Positions 42,322 to 50,920 of a stretch of DNA of 64,000 bases are shown here, in pieces; the first letter of the stretch is position 1, and each line of letters begins with the position of its first letter. The stretch spans positions 1-64,000 of the forward strand of contig JAJPHE010000090.1 in assembly GCA_021325435.1 (NCBI GenBank), in the 5' to 3' direction. Position numbers and translations under genes: made by a program. The notes beneath the pieces were generated by a model. That model saw only the letters and a program-made list of their open reading frames with translations. It was not told where the DNA came from and made no database searches. The DNA is from Actinomycetota bacterium (GTDB taxonomy: Bacteria > Actinomycetota > Acidimicrobiia > Acidimicrobiales > JAJPHE01).

Positions 42322-43475
42322 ACCGCCTCCACCAGGCGGGTGGCACGGGGGTCGGCGGTGATGTTGAGCCCCATCCGGTTCATCACGTAGCCGAAGCCCA
42401 GGTTCGCATCGGCGTCGGCGAAGCCGAGGGACCCGCCGGCTCCGGCGTGGCCGAACGAGCGGGGGCCGAGCATCGGGGTCATCGGGGAGTCGAGCATGAA
42501 CCCGCAGCCGTACCGGGTGTCGACCACCAGCGTCCGGTCCGGTCCCTCCGACTGGACCTCGCTGGCGTGGGCGGCGGTGGCTGGATCGAAGAGGCGGACC
42601 CCGTCGACCTCCCCGACGGTGGCGGCGTACAGGCGCGACAGGGAGCGGGCCGTGGTGATGCCGTTGGCCGCCGGCATCTCGGTGGCGTGGCATTCGCGGG
42701 TGTTGAAGGGCATGGACTCGCCGATCAGGCCGAGGGCCCCGTCGAGGGTGAGCGCCCGCAGCCCGAGAGCGTCCTCGGCGAGGAAGGCGGCGGCGAACTC
42801 GAGCAGCTCGGGATCGATCCGGGTCGGCAGCTCCATGGACAACGGAGCGACCCGTGCCTCTTCCTCCTCGGGCAGGCCGATCCAGAACTCGAGGCCGAGC
42901 GGGTCCGCCACCTCGTCGGCGAAGAAGCGGCCGACCGACCTGCCCGTGACCCGGCGGACCACCTCACCGACCAACCAGCCGAAGGTGAGGGCGTGATAGC
43001 CGTGCACGGTGCCGGGCTCCCACAGCGGCGGCTGGGCGGCCAGCGCCTCGACGACGGGCGTCACCTCGCAGACCTGCTCGAAGGAGAGCTTGGTGTCGAG
43101 CGCCGGCAATCCCGCCCGGTGCGACAGCAGCCAGCGGACGGGGATCGTCTCCTTGCCGGCGGCGGCGAACTCGGGCCAGTAGGACGCGACAGGAGCGTCA
43201 AGGTCGATCTGTCCCCGCTGGGCGAGCAGGTTGGCGCAGATGGCGGTGGCGCCCTTCGTCGTGGAGAACACCAACTGCAACGTGTCGGGTCCGTAGGGAC
43301 GGCCCGAGGCCGGATCAGCGACACCGCCCCACAGGTCGACCACGACGCGGCCGTCGACATGGAGACAGAAGGCCGCACCCGTCTCGGATCCCTCGGCGAA
43401 GTTCTGACCGAAGGCGTCGGCCACCGGGCCGTAGCCCGGCTCGGCATCGCCCTGAACTTGCGGCAGCTGCTGCAC
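42303..43475 (-). CDS. Serine hydrolase, beta-lactamase/esterase EstB family
   Basis: The 390-residue protein is a class C beta-lactamase-fold hydrolase. The SxxK motif is STTKG, the catalytic Tyr lies in GYHALTFGW, and the HAGAGGS stretch replaces the KTG box. These features fit EstB-like esterases or D-amino-acid/beta-lactam-type hydrolases. There is no signal peptide. The frame opens at 43496, but GTG 43475 is preceded by GGAGGGGA at suitable spacing and is preferred. It is divergent from the thioredoxin-like gene. Substrate unknown. Confidence 0.85.
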   Translation of the reverse strand: MQQLPQVQGDAEPGYGPVADAFGQNFAEGSETGAAFCLHVDGRVVVDLWGGVADPASGRPYGPDTLQLVFSTTKGATAICANLLAQRGQIDLDAPVASYWPEFAAAGKETIPVRWLLSHRAGLPALDTKLSFEQVCEVTPVVEALAAQPPLWEPGTVHGYHALTFGWLVGEVVRRVTGRSVGRFFADEVADPLGLEFWIGLPEEEEARVAPLSMELPTRIDPELLEFAAAFLAEDALGLRALTLDGALGLIGESMPFNTRECHATEMPAANGITTARSLSRLYAATVGEVDGVRLFDPATAAHASEVQSEGPDRTLVVDTRYGCGFMLDSPMTPMLGPRSFGHAGAGGSLGFADADANLGFGYVMNRMGLNITADPRATRLVEAVRRALG

Positions 43476-43636
43476 GGTTCGTTCCCCTCCCGTCACCCAG
43501 CGTCACCCGGGAACCCCCCATGTTGGACCATCCCCGAGCCGCTGGCGCGCGCCGGTTCGGGAGTGCCCCAGCCGGATCGGTGGTCGCTAGAGTGCGCCCT
43601 CCGGGTCGGCCGGCCCAATCGAACCGGCGGAGAGCG

Positions 43637-44434
43637 ATGACGGTCCTGATCACGGCGGAATCAATCGTGCTGGTGCTGCTGGTGGTGCTGGTCGCCGGGC
43701 TGCTGCGCAGCCACGCCGACATCCTGCGGGCGCTGCACGAGCTCGGAGTCGGAGACCCCACCAGCGCCGAGGGACCAGGGGCCCCCAGCGTGGCGGTGCC
43801 CCTGTCGGCCGGGCGCCGGTCCGACGCCTCCGCCGTTCCGGCCGCCCTGGTGGGTGTCACCCCCAGCGGTGAGACCGCCAGCGTCGCCGTGGCCGGCGCG
43901 GGCACGGACGTGCTCATCGCCTTCCTGTCCAGCGGCTGCGGCACCTGCGCCGGGTTCTGGCAGGAGCTCGGCCGGGGCGCCCACTCCCAGCTGCAGGGGA
44001 CACGGGTGGTCGTGGTGACCCGCGACCCGTCGGAGGAGAGCATCTCGGCCGTGGCCCGCCTGGCTCCTGCCGACCTCACCGTGCTCATGTCCAACGACGC
44101 CTGGGAGGACTTCCGGGTTCCCGGCTCGCCGTATTTCGTCTTCGTGGACGGCGAGGCCGCCGCCGTCACAGGGGAGGGCACGGCGGCGCGTTGGGACCAG
44201 CTGGTGTCGCTCTACGCCCAGGCGAGGGCTGACTCAGCCACGACCCCGGCCGCCGCCGGCCGGGGCGCCAGCGGATCCGGTGGTTGGCGCAGATGGTTGA
44301 ACGACGCCGACCGCGAGGCGCGGGCGGATCGCGAGCTGATGGCGGCCGGCATCCATCCCGGCCATCCCAGCCTGCACCCGCCGGCCCGGGCCGGTGGCGA
44401 CGGTCCGGACGGTGCGGGTGTGACCAGCCGGTGA
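43637..44434 (+). CDS. Membrane-anchored thioredoxin-fold protein (MauD-like)
   Basis: The 265-residue protein has one N-terminal membrane helix (ITAESIVLVLLVVLVAGLL), then a thioredoxin-like domain with a CGTC redox motif (SSGCGTCAGFWQELG) and a VPGSPYFVFVDGE strand. The helix-plus-thioredoxin plan is that of MauD, the disulfide-handling factor for methylamine dehydrogenase assembly. The C-terminal ~60 residues are a charged, Gly-rich extension. ATG 43637 follows GGAGAG. It opens a run of genes ending with a MauE-like and a Cys-rich MauA-like protein, which supports the assignment. Confidence 0.75.
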   Translation: MTVLITAESIVLVLLVVLVAGLLRSHADILRALHELGVGDPTSAEGPGAPSVAVPLSAGRRSDASAVPAALVGVTPSGETASVAVAGAGTDVLIAFLSSGCGTCAGFWQELGRGAHSQLQGTRVVVVTRDPSEESISAVARLAPADLTVLMSNDAWEDFRVPGSPYFVFVDGEAAAVTGEGTAARWDQLVSLYAQARADSATTPAAAGRGASGSGGWRRWLNDADREARADRELMAAGIHPGHPSLHPPARAGGDGPDGAGVTSR

Positions 44435-44511
44435 CGGCGGTGGTGTGGGCGGGTCTGGCCACCTCCGTGGCCGCGGGCCTGCGTTCGAGCTGGTCGCCCT
44501 GAGGGGAGTCG

Positions 44512-45105
44512 ATGCTGGCGAGCATCAACCCTCTCGGGGAGAGGGCACGGAACAACCGATGGTGGCTGACCGCCTATCCGTACCTGGTGGCGTCGGCCGC
44601 CGGCGGGGCGGCCCTCGGCGGGCTCATCGGCGCCGTGGGCGCCGCCGTCATTCCGGCTTCAGCCCGGGGCGGGGGGCTGGCCGCCGCCGCTGCCGTGGCC
44701 TGCTGGGGGGCGGCGGTGGCCGACCTCACCGGTAGGCGGCTGCCGGGCCTGCGCCGGCAGGTAAACGAGGACTGGCTGGCGTCTTACCGGGGCTGGGTCT
44801 ACGGGGTGGGTTTCGGCGCCCAGCTCGGCGCGGGGTTGTTCACCATCGTCACCACCGCCACTGTGTACCTCTGCTTTGGGCTGGCGCTCTTGTCGGGCTC
44901 TCCGGGGGCGGGCGCCGGCATCGGTGTCGTGTTTGGCGTGGCCCGGGCGGTGCCGGTGCTCACCACGGCCCGGATCGACGGACCCGAAGCGCTGCGGCGC
45001 TTCCACCGCCGGATGCAGGCCGGCCTGCCGCTCGCCGCTCGGTTGGCGGCGGCCACCGCCGCCGCGGCCGGCACCGCCCTCGGAGTGGCGGCAGTGGCCC
45101 GTTGA
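44512..45105 (+). CDS. Polytopic membrane protein of the Mau-like cluster
   Basis: The 197-residue protein has about five membrane segments, with a stretch GWVYGVGFGAQLGAGLFTIV and VYLCFGLALLSG, then GVVFGVARAVPVL. This pattern is reminiscent of CcdA/DsbD-type and MauF-type membrane proteins, but it lacks an obvious redox Cys pair, so the identification is tentative. ATG 44512 follows GAGGGGAG. The TTGA overlap with the next gene implies cotranslation. Position between MauD-like and MauE-like genes suggests a role in export or maturation. Confidence 0.55.
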   Translation: MLASINPLGERARNNRWWLTAYPYLVASAAGGAALGGLIGAVGAAVIPASARGGGLAAAAAVACWGAAVADLTGRRLPGLRRQVNEDWLASYRGWVYGVGFGAQLGAGLFTIVTTATVYLCFGLALLSGSPGAGAGIGVVFGVARAVPVLTTARIDGPEALRRFHRRMQAGLPLAARLAAATAAAAGTALGVAAVAR

Positions 45106-45572
45106 CGCGCCTGGCCGCCTACGGGATCGCCGTCACACCACCGGCGGGTTGGGACGTCCGTATCTACCGGCGGCCCGCCGCCGACGGGGAGACCACCCAC
45201 ACCGTCATGCACGCCGCCAACTTCCCTCTGCCCGCCGTGCGGGCCGACTACGGCGGAGGGGCGGTGGAACGGATGGGTCCCGCCCACGCCTTCGTCGCCC
45301 TGCTCGAGTTCCACCCCGACGACGCCGGTTCGCCGCTGTTCTCCCGCCAGGGCATCCCCGAAGCGCTTGACCCCGACCGCTTCGACCCGACCACCCTGCA
45401 GCGTCAGCTGCCCGGCCAGGCGGGGGCCCAGTCGTTCTTCTCCGCCCGCCACCGCTGCTTCTGTCTTTATGTCGTCCTCGGCAGCTACACCCGTCGGGCC
45501 CAGCTGGTCGCCGAGGTCAACCGGCTGCTGCCGACCGTCACCGTCGCCGGCCCGGTCAGGGCGGTCGAGTGA
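45102..45572 (+). CDS. Unknown small protein of the Mau-like cluster
   Basis: The 156-residue product has no signal peptide or membrane helix and starts with YGIAVTPPAGWDVRIYRRP; HAANFPLPAVRADYGGGAVE follows. I do not recognise the family. Two nearby Cys (HRCFCLYVV) are the only ones. The TTG start overlaps the previous stop and its own stop overlaps the next gene (GTGA), so it is an integral part of the operon. Confidence 0.55.
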   Translation: MTRLAAYGIAVTPPAGWDVRIYRRPAADGETTHTVMHAANFPLPAVRADYGGGAVERMGPAHAFVALLEFHPDDAGSPLFSRQGIPEALDPDRFDPTTLQRQLPGQAGAQSFFSARHRCFCLYVVLGSYTRRAQLVAEVNRLLPTVTVAGPVRAVE

Positions 45573-46087
45573 TCCTCAGCGCCCCCGTGCTCGGGCTGGC
45601 CGCCCTGCTGGGGGCGGCAGGACTGGCCAAGGTGGCCCGCCCGGCCCCGACTGCCCGGGCCCTGCGCTCGGTCGGCCTGCCCGTGCCGGCCGGGCTGGTG
45701 CGGGCCGGAGCGGCGGCGGAGGTGGCGGTCGGAGGCGGCTTCGTCCTGTTCGGAGGGTGGCTGGCGGCGGGGGCGGTCGCCCTCAGCTACGCCGGTTTCG
45801 CCGTGTTCGTCGGCGCCGCCCTGGCCCGGGGTGGCACGGTGTCCTCCTGCGGTTGCTTCGGTGAGCCCGACACGCCGCCCACCCTGACCCACCTACTGGT
45901 GTGCGCGGCCGGGGCGGCCGGGGCGGCGGCGGCCGCCTCCACCCACCCCGTCGGGGCCTGGGCTCTGGTGTCCGCCCACCCCGCCCAAGCGCCGGCCCTG
46001 CTGCTCCTGGTGGCCTGCACCGCCTACTGCGGGTACCTGCTGATGGCGGTGGCGCCCCGCCTCGCCGCCCGAAGGCTGGCCCGGTGA
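45569..46087 (+). CDS. MauE/DoxX-like membrane protein
   Basis: The 172-residue protein has four membrane helices and the MauE-type motif SSCGCFGEPDTPPTLTHLL in the loop after helix 3; the N-terminus LGLAALLGAAGLAKVARP is also typical. MauE is needed, with MauD, for making the disulfide-rich light chain of methylamine dehydrogenase. The GTG overlaps the upstream stop and the downstream GTG start (46084) overlaps its stop, a tightly coupled pair with the Cys-rich protein. Confidence 0.8.
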   Translation: MILSAPVLGLAALLGAAGLAKVARPAPTARALRSVGLPVPAGLVRAGAAAEVAVGGGFVLFGGWLAAGAVALSYAGFAVFVGAALARGGTVSSCGCFGEPDTPPTLTHLLVCAAGAAGAAAAASTHPVGAWALVSAHPAQAPALLLLVACTAYCGYLLMAVAPRLAARRLAR

Positions 46088-47583
46088 GCGTCTGGCTGGT
46101 CGACCGGGCGGCGGCGGCGCTGGGAGCCCGCACCAGCCGGCGCGGCTTCCTCGCCCGCTCCTCCCTGGTAGCCACGGCGTTGGCGGTGGCGCCGGCCGAG
46201 TACGTGCTCAGGCCGGGCACCGCCTACGGGGCGATATGCGGTTGTGTCGGGCAGAGCTGCACGTGCGGGTCGGCCTGCTGCGACGGCTACACCGAGTTCT
46301 GCTGCACCCTGCACCACGGGTCGAACACCTGCCCCCCGGGCACGTTCGCCGGCGGGTGGTGGAAGGCGGACGGCTCCGCCTACTGCGCCGGCCCCCGGTA
46401 CTACGTCGACTGTCACGCCGAGTGCAGCTGCACGGACGGGTGTGGCGGCGGCTACCACTTCTGCTCGAACCAGTGTGACGGTCTCGACTGCGGCTGCGCC
46501 CTGGGGGACTGCAACCACCGGCGGGCCGGTTGCGTCACCTTCCGTTATGGCCAGTGTCACACCGACATCTCCTGCGCCGGACGCATCGCCTGCCGGGTGG
46601 TGACCTGCACGCCGGCCTATCTGCTCGACAACGCCTGCGGATCCAACTCGTTCACCGACGACTTCACTGCCAACCACAACGCCCCCTGCCTCGAAGCCCC
46701 GCCGGTGAACGTTCGTGAGTACGGCTTCGCCGCCCATCCCGCCGGCGGGTTCTGGATGTCGGGGCTCGACGGAGGGGTGTTCTCCTTCGACGGGGCGCCG
46801 TACCACGGCTCGATGGGAGGCCAGCGGCTCGACCAGCCCGTGGTGGCCATGGCCGGCACCCCTTCGGGCAACGGGTACTGGTTGGCCGCGCTCGACGGCG
46901 GCATCTTCTCCTACGGTGACGCCGGCTTCCACGGCTCTCTGGGGGGTGTCGATCTCTTCGCTCCGGTGGTCGCCATCAAGGCCACCGCCACCGGCGCCGG
47001 GTACTGGCTGGCCGCGTCCGACGGGGGGGTCTTCACCTTCGGGGACGCCGGCTTCCACGGATCGGTCGGCGGCACCCGGCTGGCGGCTCCGGTGGTCGAC
47101 CTGGCCCCCACGCCCAGCGGCGACGGCTACTGGATGGTGGCCTCCGACGGAGGGGTGTTCACGTTCGGGGACGCCGGCTTCCACGGCTCGATGGGCGGCC
47201 AAGCGCTGACGGCTGCCGTCACCCGCATCGTCGCCACTCCCACCGGTCAGGGCTACTACCTGCTCGGGCAGGACGGCGCCGTCTACACCTTCGGCGACGC
47301 CGTCTACTACGGCTCCTACGGCTCACTGCAGCCCGACCCGGCGTTGCCGGCGAACGGGATCGACGCCTTCTACGGGATGATCCTCACCATCGCCGGCAGC
47401 CAGGTGACCGGATACACCCTCTACGCCGTGTCCGGCACCCAGCCGCCGCCCCCGGTGCGCCGCTACCCGTTCGGAACGACCACCCAGCCGGCGCCCGGGC
47501 CCATACCGCCCCTGCCGACCACCACGACCACCGTTCCCCCACCCACCACGACGTCGTCCACGACCACGTCAACCACTGCCTAG
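46084..47583 (+). CDS. Tat-exported Cys-rich MauA-like domain fused to propeller repeats
   Basis: The 499-residue protein has a Tat signal (TSRRGFLARSS, RR at 19-20), a Cys-rich domain at ~50-205 with 26 Cys, and five 42-residue repeats (~210-425), then a Thr/Pro tail. The Cys-rich part resembles the methylamine dehydrogenase light chain: CCTLHHGSNTCPPGT and GGWWKADGSAYC fall where MauA has its CPPGT and the first TTQ Trp, and RYYVDCHAEC follows. The second TTQ Trp seems absent (YGQC where MauA has a Trp-Cys). In MADH the partner heavy chain is a propeller; here a different propeller is fused in cis. Genes just upstream encode MauE- and MauD-like proteins. Catalytic activity is doubtful; the cofactor is unknown. 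Confidence 0.75.
   Translation: MSVWLVDRAAAALGARTSRRGFLARSSLVATALAVAPAEYVLRPGTAYGAICGCVGQSCTCGSACCDGYTEFCCTLHHGSNTCPPGTFAGGWWKADGSAYCAGPRYYVDCHAECSCTDGCGGGYHFCSNQCDGLDCGCALGDCNHRRAGCVTFRYGQCHTDISCAGRIACRVVTCTPAYLLDNACGSNSFTDDFTANHNAPCLEAPPVNVREYGFAAHPAGGFWMSGLDGGVFSFDGAPYHGSMGGQRLDQPVVAMAGTPSGNGYWLAALDGGIFSYGDAGFHGSLGGVDLFAPVVAIKATATGAGYWLAASDGGVFTFGDAGFHGSVGGTRLAAPVVDLAPTPSGDGYWMVASDGGVFTFGDAGFHGSMGGQALTAAVTRIVATPTGQGYYLLGQDGAVYTFGDAVYYGSYGSLQPDPALPANGIDAFYGMILTIAGSQVTGYTLYAVSGTQPPPPVRRYPFGTTTQPAPGPIPPLPTTTTTVPPPTTTSSTTTSTTA
46715..47330 (+). repeat. Propeller repeats in the MauA-like fusion gene
   Basis: Five units such as GDGYWMVASDGGVFTFGDAG followed by FHGSMGG. They are clearly the same repeat family as in the surface protein and the NlpC/P60 hydrolase. 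Confidence 0.75.
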
Positions 47584-47591
47584 GAGGCGTC

Positions 47592-47990
47592 ATGGAGTTC
47601 GACCGGGCCGACGCGGCCAAGGGCGAGCTGCCCGAGGCGTTCCGGCCGCACTTCCAGGGCGCGGCCCGCTTCCAGCAGCTCACCAGCCCCTTCCCCGAGG
47701 GACCGAACGTCTTCTTCGTCCACTTCGAAGCCGGGGGCCGGACCCGCCCTCACGTCCACCACACCGGGCAGGTGCTCCACATCGTCGCCGGCGAGGGCGT
47801 GGTGGCGGACGGATCGGGCCGCCACGTGGTGGGCCCGGGCGACGTGGTGACGGTGATGCCGGACGAATGGCACTGGCACGGCGGCTCTCCGAGCTCGCCC
47901 ATGTCGCATCTCACCGTTCAGTTCGGCGGTGACGATGTCTCCTGGGACGTGGACGAAGGCGACTGGGCGTCCGGTTACGGCGCCGGGTAG
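47592..47990 (+). CDS. Cupin-domain protein
   Basis: The 132-residue protein is a single conserved beta-barrel cupin: metal-binding motif 1 is RPHVHHTGQVLHIVAGEG, and motif 2 is PGDVVTVMPDEWHWHGG. It may be an enzyme, isomerase or binding protein; family alone does not tell. The ATG comes 8 bp after the stop of the MauA-like fusion and has a GGAGG just upstream, so it may be the last gene of that operon. Confidence 0.85.
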   Translation: MEFDRADAAKGELPEAFRPHFQGAARFQQLTSPFPEGPNVFFVHFEAGGRTRPHVHHTGQVLHIVAGEGVVADGSGRHVVGPGDVVTVMPDEWHWHGGSPSSPMSHLTVQFGGDDVSWDVDEGDWASGYGAG

Positions 47991-48019
47991 CCGGCAAACC
48001 GGCGGCGCCATCTGAGGGC

Positions 48020-48634
48020 ATGGGCGAGACTGGGGCGATGGGACGTCTCTACGACTCGGTCGACGGTCGCCTCGCCGAGTTCATCACCCGCCAGCCCGTG
48101 TTCTTCGTCGCCACCGCCCCTGCCGGCGCCGAGGGCCATGTCAACTGCTCACCAAAGGGCAACCGCGACGAGCTGGTCGTGCTCGACGATCACACCGTCG
48201 CCTATCTGGACCTGACGGGCAGCGGCATCGAGACGGTGGCCCACCTGCGGGACAACGGCCGCATCGTGCTGATGTTCTGCTCGTTCGAGGGCCCACCCCG
48301 AATCGTGCGCCTGCACGGTCAGGGCCGGGTGGTGACCACCGACGAGCCGGACTTCGCCGAGCTGGCGTCCCACTTTCCGGCACGGATGGCGTCTCGCAGC
48401 GTGGTCGTGGTGTCCGTCACCCGGGTCTCGGATTCCTGTGGCTACGGGGTGCCGCTCATGAGCTTCCAGGGGCACCGATCCCAGATGGACGAGTGGGCCG
48501 CCCGCAAGGGACCGGACGGCATCGTCGCCTATTGGGAGGAGAAGAACCTCCTCAGCGTGGACGGCCTGCCCGGCCTAGCCACCGGGCCGGGCTCGGGACG
48601 GGGGTCTCCTGATCGGGCGGCCACGGCAACCTGA
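48020..48634 (+). CDS. Pyridoxamine 5'-phosphate oxidase-like protein
   Basis: The 204-residue protein has the split beta-barrel flavin-binding fold of PPOX-like proteins: FFVATAPAGAEGHVNCSPKG and VAYLDLTGSGIETVAHLRDN are the typical motifs (the family often has ...SPKGxD...DLTGSG.ET..HL..NGR), followed by IVLMFCSFEGPPRI. It may bind FMN or F420. ATG 48020 and ATG 48038 are both possible; the second gives a more compact N-terminus. Confidence 0.85.
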   Translation: MGETGAMGRLYDSVDGRLAEFITRQPVFFVATAPAGAEGHVNCSPKGNRDELVVLDDHTVAYLDLTGSGIETVAHLRDNGRIVLMFCSFEGPPRIVRLHGQGRVVTTDEPDFAELASHFPARMASRSVVVVSVTRVSDSCGYGVPLMSFQGHRSQMDEWAARKGPDGIVAYWEEKNLLSVDGLPGLATGPGSGRGSPDRAATAT

Positions 48635-48773
48635 GTTTCGTCCGGGCCCGGCAACGAGCGGGCGGCAGGCCCGTCCTCGCCGGTTTCCACCGGGTTGGAA
48701 GGTTCTGCTACTCAGTGGGTCGAAGGTACTCAGGGCTGCGTCCGGCGGTCGGCGTGATACGGCAGGGGAAGAG

Positions 48774-50018
48774 TTGGCGGGCAGAGGTCGGTCGAAGGGC
48801 GACGGCGAGCGCTTCAGTGCGTTCATCGAGCTGCTGCGCCGTTCCCATCTCATCGACCCGGTTGGAATCCAGGACGCCATCGCCGGCGCGGCCAAACGGA
48901 TGGGCTGGCAGCTCGCCGGCATCTTCCTCGCCGACCTCGAACAGCGGCTCCTGACCCGGGTGGGGGAGCCGGCCTTCTCCGAGCTCGACGAGGACCTGCC
49001 CATCGACACGACCATGGCCGGGCGGGCCTTCGTCAGCGGCGATGTGCACCTCGGCAAGGTCGACGGCACGGCCCTCGTGTGGGTGCCCATGATCGACGGC
49101 ACCGCCCGCATCGGGGTGATGGGAATCTTCGTGCCCGGCGACCCCGTCGCCGACAACGACGCCCTCCTGGCCCTGGCGTCGCTGGCCACCCTGATGGTGC
49201 TGGCCAAGTCCGGCTACACCGACCTGTTCACCGCCGCCCGCCGGCGCAAGGACATGAGCCTGGCCGCCGAGATGCAGTGGGCCCGCCTGCCCCCCTTAAC
49301 CCTCGGCACCCCCCGGGTGGCGGTGGCGGCCATCGTGGAGCCGGCCTACGCCCTCGGCGGCGACGCCTTCGACTACGCCTTGAACGGCGACGTCCTCCAC
49401 CTGGCCATCCTCGACGCCATGGGCCACGGCCTCGAGTCGGCCACCGCCGTCAGCCTGGCCATCGGCAGCCTGCGGCACAGCCGGCGCCGCTCACTGGGGC
49501 TGCCCGACGCCTACCGGGCGGCGGACCGGGCCCTGTCGGACCAGTTCGGATCGGAGCGCTTCGTCACCGCCCAGATCGGACAGCTCGACGTCAACACCGG
49601 CCGCCTCTCGTGGCTCAGCGCCGGGCACCCGCCTCCGCTGCTCCTCCGCGGATCGAAGATCGTCGGCTACCTGCCCTGCCAGCCCAGCCTGCCCCTCGGA
49701 CTCGGCGGAGGGGTGGAGAGCGTCACCACCACCGACCTGGAGCCCTGGGACCGGTTGCTGTTCTTCACCGACGGCGTCGTCGAGGGCCGCCGTCGCGGAG
49801 AGCCCTTCGGGGAGGAGCGCCTGGCCGACACCCTGGCCCGCGAGAGCCTCGCCGGCAACGGCCCCGCCGAGACGCTGCGCCGCCTCTCCCACGCCATCCT
49901 CGACCACGAGGGCCATCAGCTCTCCGACGATTTCACCCTGCTGCTCGTGGAGTACCGCGGGTCCGACGCCGACCAGGCCCCGGACTCGATTCGAGTAGCC
50001 ACCCAGCGCACCCTCTGA
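48774..50018 (+). CDS. GAF-SpoIIE serine phosphatase
   Basis: The 414-residue protein has an N-terminal GAF-like sensor (about 10-150) and a C-terminal SpoIIE/PP2C domain. Motifs of the phosphatase are GGDAFDYALNGD, DAMGHGLESA, SAGHPPPLLL and FFTDGVVEGR, with the metal-binding Asp residues intact. Such proteins dephosphorylate anti-anti-sigma factors in partner-switching stress circuits. TTG 48774 follows GGGGAAG. No anti-sigma gene is adjacent; the sigma factor at 10.7 kb and the similar phosphatase at 61.3 kb may belong to the same network, but that is speculation. Confidence 0.85.
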   Translation: MAGRGRSKGDGERFSAFIELLRRSHLIDPVGIQDAIAGAAKRMGWQLAGIFLADLEQRLLTRVGEPAFSELDEDLPIDTTMAGRAFVSGDVHLGKVDGTALVWVPMIDGTARIGVMGIFVPGDPVADNDALLALASLATLMVLAKSGYTDLFTAARRRKDMSLAAEMQWARLPPLTLGTPRVAVAAIVEPAYALGGDAFDYALNGDVLHLAILDAMGHGLESATAVSLAIGSLRHSRRRSLGLPDAYRAADRALSDQFGSERFVTAQIGQLDVNTGRLSWLSAGHPPPLLLRGSKIVGYLPCQPSLPLGLGGGVESVTTTDLEPWDRLLFFTDGVVEGRRRGEPFGEERLADTLARESLAGNGPAETLRRLSHAILDHEGHQLSDDFTLLLVEYRGSDADQAPDSIRVATQRTL

Positions 50019-50088
50019 CCGCCGCCCGAGCCTGTCCGGGCCGTGCGCCTCTGGACAGAAGCCCTTGCTCCCCGACCGTTTGAGGAGT

Positions 50089-50111
50089 AAAAACAGATAA
50101 TTCTGTGTTTT
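50089..50111. terminator. AT-rich hairpin, possible terminator
   Basis: ACAGA-TAAT-TCTGT is flanked by AAAA upstream and GTTTT downstream, 70 nt after the phosphatase stop. It is a marked AT-rich island. It could instead be an AT-rich promoter for the following SDR gene. Confidence 0.35.
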
Positions 50112-50206
50112 CTCCGCTACCGGTGTCCCCGGGACAGGCAGGGAAACGAGCGGCGACGGCTGCGAACGCAGCCCGGCGGGTCGCCTCTTCTGACGAGGAG
50201 GTGGCG

Positions 50207-50920
50207 ATGAGAGTTGCGCTGGTGACCGGAGGCTCGAGGGGCCTGGGCCTCGCCTTGGGCCGGGCCCTGGCGGCCGAAGGCTGGGAGCTGGTGATCGACG
50301 GCCGGGGGGCAGAGGCGCTGGAGGCGGCCCGGGCCGAGCTGCAGGACCTGGCCGCCAGCGGCGCCCGGGTCCTGGCCGTCGCCGGCGACGTCGCCGACGA
50401 GGTGCACCGGGCCGCCGTGGCGGCCACCGTCCGGTCCTACGGACGACTGGACCTGCTGGTCAACAACGCCAGCGTGCTGGGGCCGAGTCCCCAGCCACCG
50501 CTGGCCAGCTATCCCCTGGACGTCCTGCGTCGGGTCTACGACGTCAACGTGGTGGCGCCGCTGGCCCTCACCCAGCTGGTGCTCCCGCAGCTGCGGGCGG
50601 CGGCCGGGCGAGTGGTCAACGTCACCTCCGACGCCGCCGTCGAGGCCTACGAGGGTTGGGGCGGCTACGGCTCCTCCAAGGCCGCCCTGGAGCAGGTGAG
50701 CCGGGTCCTCGCCGCCGAGGAGCCCGGGCTGCGGGTCTACGCGGTCGACCCCGGCGACATGCGGACCCGGATGCACCAGGAGGCTTTTCCGGGTGAGGAC
50801 ATCTCCGACCGCCCGCCGCCCGAGGCGGCCGTGCCGGGCCTACTCCGGCTCATCCACGAGGACCGGCCGAGCGGCCGTTACCTCGCTCGCCGCCTGGCGC
50901 CCGAGGGGGTGGGGGCATGA
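50207..50920 (+). CDS. Short-chain dehydrogenase/reductase
   Basis: The 237-residue protein is a classical SDR: NAD(P)-binding TGGSRGLGLALG, the NNAS motif, and the catalytic Tyr/Lys in YGSSKAAL, with an upstream Ser in NVTSDAAVEAY. It reduces or oxidises a carbonyl/hydroxyl group on an unknown small molecule. ATG 50207 follows GAGGAGG. The stop overlaps the queA-like ATG (ATGA). Confidence 0.88.
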   Translation: MRVALVTGGSRGLGLALGRALAAEGWELVIDGRGAEALEAARAELQDLAASGARVLAVAGDVADEVHRAAVAATVRSYGRLDLLVNNASVLGPSPQPPLASYPLDVLRRVYDVNVVAPLALTQLVLPQLRAAAGRVVNVTSDAAVEAYEGWGGYGSSKAALEQVSRVLAAEEPGLRVYAVDPGDMRTRMHQEAFPGEDISDRPPPEAAVPGLLRLIHEDRPSGRYLARRLAPEGVGA

